From NCBI GenBank assembly GCA_946630645.1, contig CAMOZD010000001.1, positions 1 to 20,104 of the forward strand: a stretch of 20,104 bases of DNA. The letters run 5' to 3'. Shown piece by piece: positions 13,874 through 20,104 of this stretch (positions are counted from its first letter, which is position 1; every line of letters begins with the position of its first letter). The notes under the pieces are model-generated. The model did no database searches. It was not told the origin of the DNA and saw nothing but the letters and a program-made list of their open reading frames with translations. The position numbers and the translations under genes are program-made. The DNA comes from an uncultured Lachnospiraceae bacterium. Its GTDB lineage: Bacteria; Bacillota; Clostridia; Lachnospirales; Lachnospiraceae.

Positions 13874-14178
13874 GGAGACAGTGCTTGTATATGCAGCCTC
13901 TCGGAAACATGTTCATGTTGGGTCCCCGGGAGGTTGTTTTACATCAGACAACTGGACCAGACCAGTTGTTATCAGTCCTGGAATACTCGTAATCAGTTTA
14001 CGGTATCATGGTAGAGAGAAAATGCTGATCTGCTTGTTTCGCAAATTGATTACAGAGGGATATGGATCAGGAAAGAAAACAGGTCACTATAAACACAAAT
14101 GATCAAGTGCATATGTGTTAATATTTAAATTGAGACAAACGAGTAAAAAGATTTTTGGAAAAACCTCATTTAAGCATA

Positions 14179-14189
14179 TGTTCAGAACA
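14179..14189. promoter_or_regulatory. Palindromic operator upstream of the DRL-like gene
   Basis: TGTTCAGAACA, the same core as at 11071-11085. The centre at 14184 is 12 nt upstream of the -35 box, exactly as at the gutM promoter. Flanking text (ATTTAA upstream, CACTTGATAT/TACTTGATAT downstream) is also shared. Confidence 0.65.
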
Positions 14190-14195
14190 AAACAC

Positions 14196-14223
14196 TTGAT
14201 ATTTAAAAATTGTGTAGTATAAT
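14196..14223 (+). promoter_or_regulatory. Promoter of the DRL-like oxidoreductase gene
   Basis: TTGATA (14196-14201), a 16-nt spacer, TATAAT (14218-14223). The leader is about 70 nt and ends in a strong GGGAGGAG site. Confidence 0.75.
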
Positions 14224-14298
14224 AACCTCAGAAACAAGATAACAGAGCTAATTGTTAATCATTACAATATACTAATTTGATTTAGGGAGGAGATCACT

Positions 14299-15618
14299 AT
14301 GCTGAACATGAATTGGAAACTTGAGCAGAGAGAAAAAGAAGGTAAGATCATCAAGACTGGTATCGTAGGCGCTGGCCAGATGGGCCGTGGTATGGTAACA
14401 CAGATGGTTCTTATGAAAGGTATAACACCGGCAATCGTTTCCGATATCAACATTGACAATGCCATACATGCTTTCAAGTATGCAGGCGTAACTGATGACG
14501 AGATTTGTGTTGCCAAGACTCTTGAAGAGGCTGAGGCTGGAATCGCAGCTGGCAAGTATGTTGCATGTGAGGATGCTGATTTTGTATCCCAGGCTAAGGG
14601 CGTTGAGTGTGTCATCGACTGTACAGGTGTTCCGGATGTTGGAGCTAAGGTTGCTACAGACGCTATGAGAAATGGCAAGCACGTTGTTATGCTTAACGTT
14701 GAGACAGACGTTGTTATTGGACCGTACCTTGACAAGTTCGCTAAGGATCACGGCGTAATCTACACAGGATCTGCCGGAGACGAGCCTGGTGCTGTTATGG
14801 AGCTCTACTGCTTCGCTAAGGCTATGGGTCTTAACGTAGAAGTTATGGGTAAAGGTAAGAACAACAAGCTTGACTATGACTGCAATCCTGACACAGTTCT
14901 TGAGGAGGCAACACGCCGTAAGATGAGCCCCAGAATGCTTTGTGCATTTAAGGATGGCACCAAGACTATGGTTGAGATGACAGCTATGTGTAACTACACA
15001 GGTCTTGTACCGGATGTTATCGGTGGACATGGTCCTGCAACAGCTCCCGGAACAGAGGGCGTTAAGGAATTAAACGAGATCTTCAAGCTGAAGAAAGACG
15101 GCGGAATCCTCAACAAGCATGGCGTTGTAGAGTATGTTAACGGAATCGCTCCTGGCGTATTCGTAACAGTTTCCACTGACAACGAGGAGATTGCATACCA
15201 GCTGCAGTACCACAGCATGGGACCTGGCCCCTTATGGACATTATATCGTCCTTATCATCTGTGTAACCTTGAGACACCTCTTACCGTTGCTAAGGCTGTT
15301 ATCGATGGCGAGAAGACCTGTGTTGCTAAGGACGGCTTAGTAGCTGAGTGTATCACAAAGGCTAAGATCGACCTCAAGGCCGGCGACCATCTGGATGGTA
15401 TCGGCGGATACACCACTCATGGTTCCATCTGCACAGAGAAGGAAGCTACAGAGAAGGGTTATGTACCTTTCGGTCTGATCAACAAGAACGCTGTTATGAA
15501 GTGTGATTGCAAGAAGGGTGACCTTATCACTTATGATATGGTAGATCTTGATAAGAACACTCTGATTTACAAGCTCAGAAAAGAGCAGGATGCTATGTAC
15601 GGAAAGCACATTCTGTAA
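14299..15618 (+). CDS. DRL-type NAD(P)-dependent oxidoreductase with SAF domain
   Basis: A 439-residue cytosolic enzyme. The N-terminal Rossmann domain carries GIVGAGQMGRGM (21-32), with GxGxxG at 24-29. It continues with homoserine-dehydrogenase-like text (DADFVSQAKGVECVIDCTG, HVVMLNVETD, GSAGDEPGAV). The C-terminal ~100 residues are a SAF-like domain (AKIDLKAGDHLDGIGGYTTHG...KCDCKKGDLITYDMV). This architecture and length match DRL, the Brucella enzyme that replaces DXR and converts 1-deoxyxylulose 5-phosphate to 2-C-methylerythritol 4-phosphate; many homologues have other, unknown roles. Expressed from its own promoter with the same operator as the PTS, it probably oxidises and/or rearranges the imported polyol phosphate. 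Codon bias is strong, as in the PTS genes. The family call is good; the reaction is inference. Confidence 0.8.
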   Translation: MLNMNWKLEQREKEGKIIKTGIVGAGQMGRGMVTQMVLMKGITPAIVSDINIDNAIHAFKYAGVTDDEICVAKTLEEAEAGIAAGKYVACEDADFVSQAKGVECVIDCTGVPDVGAKVATDAMRNGKHVVMLNVETDVVIGPYLDKFAKDHGVIYTGSAGDEPGAVMELYCFAKAMGLNVEVMGKGKNNKLDYDCNPDTVLEEATRRKMSPRMLCAFKDGTKTMVEMTAMCNYTGLVPDVIGGHGPATAPGTEGVKELNEIFKLKKDGGILNKHGVVEYVNGIAPGVFVTVSTDNEEIAYQLQYHSMGPGPLWTLYRPYHLCNLETPLTVAKAVIDGEKTCVAKDGLVAECITKAKIDLKAGDHLDGIGGYTTHGSICTEKEATEKGYVPFGLINKNAVMKCDCKKGDLITYDMVDLDKNTLIYKLRKEQDAMYGKHIL

Positions 15619-15692
15619 TTGTAAGAATTGTAAAGCCCAAGTATAAGAGCAATTGTTTACAATTACATACCCCTCTTTTTCTTAAAAATAGC

Positions 15693-15723
15693 GGGCTCCC
15701 ATATATATGGGAGCCCCTTTTTT
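15693..15723 (+). terminator. Terminator of the DRL-like gene
   Basis: GGGCTCCCAT (15693-15702) pairs with ATGGGAGCCC (15707-15716), followed by T6 at 15718-15723. Strong intrinsic terminator. Confidence 0.9.
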
Positions 15724-15736
15724 ACGTACAGTTTAC

Positions 15737-15766
15737 TTGACAATATTTACCTGCAATCTATAGAAT
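15737..15766 (+). promoter_or_regulatory. Promoter for the secreted GDPD gene
   Basis: Consensus TTGACA (15737-15742) with TATAGA (16-nt spacer) or TAGAAT (18-nt spacer). If used, it gives an unusually long leader of about 270 nt that contains the interlocked stems at 15929-15961. Confidence 0.5.
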
Positions 15767-15928
15767 AAATACCTATAAACACACTTGTAAATGTGTAAGA
15801 ACTATTTGAAGTTTATAAATGTTTAAATACTTGTGGCTTTGGGAATACTACCCGGCCAACACAGAGGGCCCTTTTTAGGGAAAACAGACCTGTAAATGCA
15901 CATAACTTTTTATAGTAAAGAGACTTCA

Positions 15929-15961
15929 GGAAGCAGCCCGGCAGACCTGCTTCCCTGCCGG
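15929..15961 (+). other. Interlocked stem pair (possible RNA pseudoknot)
   Basis: Stem A pairs GGAAGCAG (15929-15936) with CTGCTTCC (15947-15954). Stem B pairs CCGGCAG (15938-15944) with CTGCCGG (15955-15961). The order is A-B-A'-B', so the RNA can fold as an H-type pseudoknot or switch between two hairpins. It sits about 80 nt before the GDPD start. The rest of the gene-free stretch 15619-16040 holds a terminator and a promoter; I see nothing else in it. Confidence 0.4.
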
Positions 15962-16040
15962 CAGCGGTAATCGTTGGCAAATTATATAATTCTGGGTTAT
16001 GAAACAGCAGATTCTGGCTTGAGAGAAGGGAGAAGGTCTG

Positions 16041-17003
16041 ATGATAAAGACTAGCCATAAAAAATTACTGCTTGCTCTGTTGCTGGCTGCTTTATTTCTG
16101 TTGGGTGGACAAGAAATACATGCCGCAGTTTCTCCCTTGCGTTGCATAGGACACAGGGGGACCAGGGACCATGCTCCTGATGATACGATAGCCTCTTATA
16201 AGAAGGCCTGGGAGCTGGGTTATAACCACGTCGAATGCGATGTATGGTATACCTGGTCCGGAGAATTCATGATCAGCCACGAATCCTCCCTCAAGGATAT
16301 TACAGGCAAGGATGTGAATATCAAAGACATCACTACGGAAAACCGGGTAGACTATCCTATCATCAAGGGAAAAAATATAGACCAGTATCCAGTACAGTAT
16401 ATTTGTAATCTGCAGGAGTTTCTTCAGTTATGCCGCAGATATCATCTGACGCCCTGGATTCATTTGAAGGGTGGATCATCGGACTTTACAGAGGAAGTAC
16501 TGGATGAGTTAAACAGGGTTCTGGAAGAGAATAACCCAGGGTCCAGACCAGTTGTATTTACTTCTGACCGTACAGTTTCACAATGGCTTGAAAAATATAC
16601 CTGGCCAAGGGGCTACCTGACCGCTTACTCCGACAGTGAACGCCTGGAAAGAGGACTGGATTTTGCCGCCAGCCTTAACTGTACCTATATTTTTATCATG
16701 TATGACGCAGACAAGGGGCCGGATACAAAATGTATAAATCTGGCCCATGAATGGGGTGTCAAAGTGATTTATTATAATGTTTTCCTGGCAGAGGAGGAAG
16801 AACGGCTCCTGGCAAATGGCGTTGATATGTGCGTTGTGGACAGACTTCCCTGGCAGCCACTGGACCTGATCAAAGAGACCAGGACGGTCTTTGACCTGTA
16901 TTTTCCCGACCAGCCGGAGACAGCCCTGCAGCTGGTCTGGCAGAGGGTTTTTATCGCCTCGACCTATCTGCAGGATAGACTGAAAGCATCCTTTGGCTGG
17001 TGA
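16041..17003 (+). CDS. Secreted glycerophosphodiester phosphodiesterase-like protein
   Basis: A 320-residue GDPD-fold protein. Residues 1-28 are a signal peptide or anchor (basic start, hydrophobic 9-22, IHA|A). The GDPD motifs follow: HRG (38-40), ECD (65-67) and SHES (79-82). Two deviations are visible: the usual PENT reads PDDT (46-49), and the His-Asp pair is His80-Glu81. The HRG, Glu65, Asp67 and His80 needed for phosphodiester cleavage remain, so activity is plausible. The family hydrolyses glycerophosphodiesters to glycerol 3-phosphate outside the cell; some surface members act on teichoic acids or sugar-phosphate polymers. AGAAGGGAGAAGG precedes the ATG. The next genes modify a surface polymer, but the gene is separated from them by a promoter. 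Confidence 0.85.
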   Translation: MIKTSHKKLLLALLLAALFLLGGQEIHAAVSPLRCIGHRGTRDHAPDDTIASYKKAWELGYNHVECDVWYTWSGEFMISHESSLKDITGKDVNIKDITTENRVDYPIIKGKNIDQYPVQYICNLQEFLQLCRRYHLTPWIHLKGGSSDFTEEVLDELNRVLEENNPGSRPVVFTSDRTVSQWLEKYTWPRGYLTAYSDSERLERGLDFAASLNCTYIFIMYDADKGPDTKCINLAHEWGVKVIYYNVFLAEEEERLLANGVDMCVVDRLPWQPLDLIKETRTVFDLYFPDQPETALQLVWQRVFIASTYLQDRLKASFGW

Positions 17004-17053
17004 CGGCCACAGCCGGATTTGAGCCGGGAAATAAGGGGGCTGGCCAGGACTTC

Positions 17054-17082
17054 TTGAATTCCACAAGAAAGCCTGTTATAAT
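17054..17082 (+). promoter_or_regulatory. Promoter of the MBOAT-AlgX-like operon
   Basis: TTGAAT (17054-17059), 17 nt, consensus TATAAT (17077-17082). The leader is about 190 nt and contains the 28-bp repeats at 17103-17240. Confidence 0.7.
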
Positions 17083-17102
17083 TATACTGTTTTTGGAAAA
17101 TC

Positions 17103-17240
17103 CTGATGATATTGCCATTGAAAAAACATCTTTAATAGACGGTCGTTGAAAAAGAGTTTTGAGTAGAGTGTCATTGAAAAGAATCTTTATCAGAGTATCG
17201 GTAAAAGAGAGTCCTGATGACATTTTAAATGACAATAATC
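17103..17240 (+). repeat. Five degenerate 28-bp direct repeats in an mRNA leader
   Basis: Units of 27-28 bp start at 17103, 17131, 17159, 17186 and 17214. Most share a TCATTGAAAA-like core: CCATTGAAAAAACATC, TCGTTGAAAAAGAGTT, TCATTGAAAAGAATC, TCGGTAAAAGAGAGTC. The last unit is the most diverged. They lie between the promoter at 17054 and the ribosome site of the acyltransferase gene. There are no spacers, and a 28-bp period does not fit a coding repeat. Confidence 0.65.
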
Positions 17241-17277
17241 TTGTTTTTGCAGGGATATAGTATGGAAAGAGGACACT

Positions 17278-18672
17278 ATGGTATTTAGTTCTGCAATATT
17301 TTTACTTTTATTTTTACCTGTAGTTTTTCTACTTAACTGGTTTATAAAGCGGGAGTATTCCAATATACTTTTGCTGACAGCCAGTCTGGTTTTTTATGCA
17401 TGGGGGGAACCGGTCCTGGTTCTTCTTATGATGGTTTCTATAGTGATCAATTGGGCTTCTGGCTACTTTATCTCTAGAAGTGAGGGTAACGTCAGAGCCT
17501 TTTTTTTAGCTGCAGGGGTTATCTGTGACCTGGGGATTCTGGGTTATTATAAGTACGCAGGATTTTTTGCCCGGATAGTCAATGGACTCTGTGGAAGGAA
17601 GCTGCTGCCGGAACTTGAGATCCCCCTGCCCATCGGTATTTCTTTTTTCACCTTTCAGGCCATATCCTACATCGTTGATGTCTACCGGGGAGATACGGAG
17701 GCGTCACCCAGATTGACCAATGTGGCCCTCTATATTTCCTTTTTCCCCCAGCTGATCGCGGGACCGATCGTAAAATACCGGGATATTAACAAACAGATTG
17801 AAAACCGGACCATGAACCCGAAAAAGGTAGCGGCCGGCTTTACAAGGTTTATCTACGGACTGGGAAAAAAGGTCCTGATTTCTAATGTCCTTGGTATGTG
17901 TGTTGATACCATCTATGCCTATGATATATCGGCGGTAAGCAGTACCACAGCCTGGATCGCTTCTTTAACCTATACCCTGCAGTTATATTATGATTTTTCG
18001 GGTTATTCGGATATGGCTATCGGCCTGGGGAAAATGTTTGGCTTTAAAATACTGGAGAACTTTAATTATCCCTATTTATCCAGGTCCATATCTGAGTTCT
18101 GGAGAAGATGGCATATATCTCTGGGCTCCTGGTTCAGGGAATATGTATATATTCCTCTGGGAGGAAACAGGAGGGGCAAGGTCAGAACATATATCAATCT
18201 TGCCATTGTCTTTTTCCTGACCGGTCTTTGGCATGGGGCGTCCTTTTCCTTTGTGACCTGGGGCATTTATCATGGCTTTTTTACCATCATTGAAAGACTT
18301 GGTTTTTCTAAACTACTGAAAAAAACAGGCCCGCTGTCGATCCTTTATACAGACCTGATTGTCAATTTCGGTTTTGTCATCTTCAGGGCGGAAGATCTTA
18401 TGACCGGACTCCGGTTTCTGGCCAGGATGGTTTTTCCCTGGAGATATGCGGGGATAGCCACCCGGACCTGGGAATATATGGATTCTAAAACCGTCTGTAT
18501 GTTTCTGGCAGGCGTGATCGGAATGGGCCTGCTGACCCTGCTTCCGGATAGATTACGGAAAATGTGGCGTGGATCCGTTCCCGAGGCGGTTTATTGCAGC
18601 TGTGTCCTGATATTATGCCTGGCCGCAATTACAGCTAACACTTATAATCCTTTTATTTACTTCCAGTTTTAG
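17278..18672 (+). CDS. MBOAT-family membrane O-acyltransferase (AlgI-like)
   Basis: A 464-residue polytopic membrane protein of the AlgI/DltB-related MBOAT family, of typical length. The N-terminus MVFSSAIFLLLFLPVVFLLNW, the FYAWGEP motif (39-45), PLPIGISFFTFQAISYIVDVYRG (117-138), FFPQLIAGPIVKY, the DFSGYSDMAIGLGKMFGF block and EFWRRWHISLGSWFREYVYIPLGG are all characteristic. The catalytic-type histidines are His279 (RRWHIS) and His319 (TGLWHG). It transfers acetyl groups across the membrane to an exported glycan via a partner esterase-like protein. It is followed 15 nt later by an AlgX/AlgJ-like gene, its expected partner. The polymer, whether exopolysaccharide or wall polymer, is unknown. 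GAAAGAGG precedes the start. Confidence 0.93.
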   Translation: MVFSSAIFLLLFLPVVFLLNWFIKREYSNILLLTASLVFYAWGEPVLVLLMMVSIVINWASGYFISRSEGNVRAFFLAAGVICDLGILGYYKYAGFFARIVNGLCGRKLLPELEIPLPIGISFFTFQAISYIVDVYRGDTEASPRLTNVALYISFFPQLIAGPIVKYRDINKQIENRTMNPKKVAAGFTRFIYGLGKKVLISNVLGMCVDTIYAYDISAVSSTTAWIASLTYTLQLYYDFSGYSDMAIGLGKMFGFKILENFNYPYLSRSISEFWRRWHISLGSWFREYVYIPLGGNRRGKVRTYINLAIVFFLTGLWHGASFSFVTWGIYHGFFTIIERLGFSKLLKKTGPLSILYTDLIVNFGFVIFRAEDLMTGLRFLARMVFPWRYAGIATRTWEYMDSKTVCMFLAGVIGMGLLTLLPDRLRKMWRGSVPEAVYCSCVLILCLAAITANTYNPFIYFQF

Positions 18673-18687
18673 CGGAGGACTGATCCT

Positions 18688-19800
18688 ATGGGAACTAAGA
18701 AAAAAGGCTACATCATTATATTACTGGTATTTATTAATGTTATATGTTTTTCCTGCTTATGGAGGATCATACTGGATCCTTTTGTGGATTCCTCCAACCA
18801 TGAAAAAAGGAAGCTGGCCAGCAGACCAAAATTTACGCTGGAAGGCTACACAAGCTTTGCTGAGGAATTTACGGCTTTTTTTAATGATAATATACCCTTC
18901 AGAAATGAATTGATTTCACTTAATAACGAGATAGATTACCTGGTTTTTAAGAAATCTCCCGTAGCTGATGTAATCATAGGAAAAGACCACTGGCTTTTTT
19001 ATGCAACCAAGGATGCCGGCGATCCCATCGCCGATTATGAGGGGAGTAATCTTTATAGCAAAGAAGAACTGGAGAAGTTAGCCTCTAACTGTATCCGGCA
19101 GAGAGATTTCCTTTCCCGGCAGGGGAAGGAGTTCGTAATCTACATCGCACCTGGTAAAGAACGGGTGTACTGTGAGTATATGCCATCACGATATGGAGAG
19201 CCGGCAGCTAATTATAAAGTACTGCAGATATATAATTATTTAAAGGAAAATACGGATTTAAGAATCGTCTATCCCTATGAGGAATTGATGGAGGCCAGAG
19301 GTAAAGTAAAGGAAGATATCTGGTACAAAACAGACACCCACTGGAATTATATAGGCGGCTATATCGGCGCGTCCGCCTTGTTGAAGGAATTGGGGATAGA
19401 TATGCCGGCTGTTGACAGTGAAAAGATTAAGATCAGTACTAACGGAAAAATACAGGGTGATCTTGGCGGTATGCTCAACCTCAGTAAAAGGTCAAATTAT
19501 TTAGATGAGGAATATGTAGTAGAAGGTTATGATAAGCATAATGTGGAGGAGGTCAAGACTGACTTCTATGGGGCCTACATCTATCATGCAGAAAATGCTG
19601 ACCCCAGAAAGCTTTATATAATCAGGGATTCCTTCTGTTATCATATGGGGCCCTTTATCGGGAGCCAGTTTAATGACAGTTATTTAAGACATTATAAAAA
19701 GAATAAATATAAACATTTTGTAAAGCAGGACCCGGATATTCTTGTCTACGAGGTAGTGGAGAGAGAAGTAGATCGGTTGAATACATTTTCTATTCAATGA
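18688..19800 (+). CDS. AlgX/AlgJ-like SGNH-type O-acetyltransferase partner
   Basis: A 370-residue protein with one N-terminal membrane anchor (about 8-27) and an extracytoplasmic SGNH-hydrolase-like domain. Family marks are the early HEKRKLASRP and FNDNIPFRN segments, GKDHWLFYATKD (98-109), the catalytic DTHWN (Asp216, His218) and the nucleophile region IIRDSF (Ser315). It takes acetyl groups handed over by the MBOAT protein and places them on glycan hydroxyls at the cell surface. The 15-nt gap and GCGGAGG site show co-transcription with that gene. Bases 19801-19925 after it show no clear terminator. Confidence 0.88.
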   Translation: MGTKKKGYIIILLVFINVICFSCLWRIILDPFVDSSNHEKRKLASRPKFTLEGYTSFAEEFTAFFNDNIPFRNELISLNNEIDYLVFKKSPVADVIIGKDHWLFYATKDAGDPIADYEGSNLYSKEELEKLASNCIRQRDFLSRQGKEFVIYIAPGKERVYCEYMPSRYGEPAANYKVLQIYNYLKENTDLRIVYPYEELMEARGKVKEDIWYKTDTHWNYIGGYIGASALLKELGIDMPAVDSEKIKISTNGKIQGDLGGMLNLSKRSNYLDEEYVVEGYDKHNVEEVKTDFYGAYIYHAENADPRKLYIIRDSFCYHMGPFIGSQFNDSYLRHYKKNKYKHFVKQDPDILVYEVVEREVDRLNTFSIQ

Positions 19801-19925
19801 AGCAGTCTGGTAAAAATATTTTCTATCCACTAAGGTATTAGCCAGGTAAATACATTTTAACGGATAAAGCAGGGGCTTAGAAGGGTCCGGGCCGGTAAAC
19901 TCCGGTTAAGGAGGAGAGCTGGAAA

Positions 19926-20104
19926 ATGACATCATTGAGAGAACAAGTGTGTAGCTACATTGAAAAAACCTATGGGGTGGCAGAAGAAAGGCTGTGGAAG
20001 CGCTATCCCAACTATCTGGTTTTCCGCCACAAAGATAATCAGAAATGGTTTGCCCTGATTATGGATGTAGACGGCAACAAGCTGGGCCTGGAGGGGCATG
20101 AGAT
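19926..20104 (+). CDS. MmcQ/YjbR-family protein, N-terminal part
   Basis: The first 59 residues of a gene cut by the window end. The sequence MTSLREQVCSYIEKTYG...ERLWKRYPNYLVFRH is followed by KWFALIMDVDGNKLGL, the pattern of MmcQ/YjbR (DUF419) proteins, small CyaY-like folds often annotated as DNA-binding but without a proven role. Family length is usually ~120 or, with an extra domain, ~200 residues, so half or more is missing. AAGGAGGAG lies about 9-11 nt before the ATG. Confidence 0.75.
   Translation, partial: MTSLREQVCSYIEKTYGVAEERLWKRYPNYLVFRHKDNQKWFALIMDVDGNKLGLEGHE

Noticed and set aside
13824..14102. 92-codon open frame after the PTS EIIA gene
   Set aside because: No ribosome site. 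It contains the 35-nt perfect palindrome, and its composition is not protein-like.
14272..15030. 252-codon antisense frame under the DRL-like gene
   Set aside because: It is a by-product of the strong codon bias of the sense gene: Ser/Cys/His/Asn-rich, with no ribosome site and no family resemblance.

Overview
The window looks like part of the chromosome of a gut-type Clostridia bacterium, most likely Lachnospiraceae. The reasons are moderate G+C with AT-rich gaps, strong AGGAGG-type ribosome sites, a small conserved membrane protein and a Cys-rich XRE regulator of types I associate with that family, an encapsulin/ferritin pair, SorC regulators and a glucitol-type PTS. The family assignment is inference. 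No rRNA, tRNA, CRISPR array or insertion sequence was seen.

Layout. 1-665: 3' end of a glycerol-kinase-like FGGY kinase. 807-1190: internally deleted amidohydrolase. 1238-1762 (-): XRE regulator, divergent from a 32-codon gene (1934-2032). 2230-2442: small membrane protein. 2610-3710: encapsulated ferritin-like cargo plus encapsulin shell. 3961-4440: lipoprotein with a cystatin-like motif. 4504-4755 (-): doubtful short ORF. 4970-7123 (-): operon of archaeal-type TIM-like isomerase, YjbQ and class II aldolase. 7470-8696: a graveyard of three gene fragments (glycerophosphodiesterase, glycyl radical enzyme, ribulose-phosphate epimerase) bracketed by arrays of degenerate 15-16 bp repeats. 8882-10885: two SorC regulators. 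11157-13820: gutM and the three glucitol-family PTS genes. 14299-15618: an oxidoreductase of the DXR-like (DRL)/SAF type. 16041-17003: secreted glycerophosphodiesterase. 17278-19800: MBOAT O-acyltransferase plus AlgX/AlgJ-like partner, probably O-acetylating a surface polymer. 19926-end: start of an MmcQ/YjbR protein.

How the genes work together. The central part (about 4970-15618) reads as one sugar-alcohol catabolic locus. A PTS would import and phosphorylate a polyol, the DRL-like enzyme would oxidise and/or isomerise it, and the aldolase and TIM-like isomerase would feed triose or tetrose phosphates into glycolysis. A nearly identical palindrome (TTGTTCAGAACAA core) sits 12 nt upstream of the -35 box of both the gutM-PTS promoter and the DRL-gene promoter, and a degenerate copy lies upstream of the TIM-operon promoter. 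A single SorC regulator may therefore control all three. The substrate is not known. The absence of a sorbitol-6-phosphate dehydrogenase and the presence of a DRL-type enzyme argue against ordinary sorbitol use and suggest an uncharacterised, possibly branched or short, polyol. This locus is the best candidate for an undescribed system in the window.
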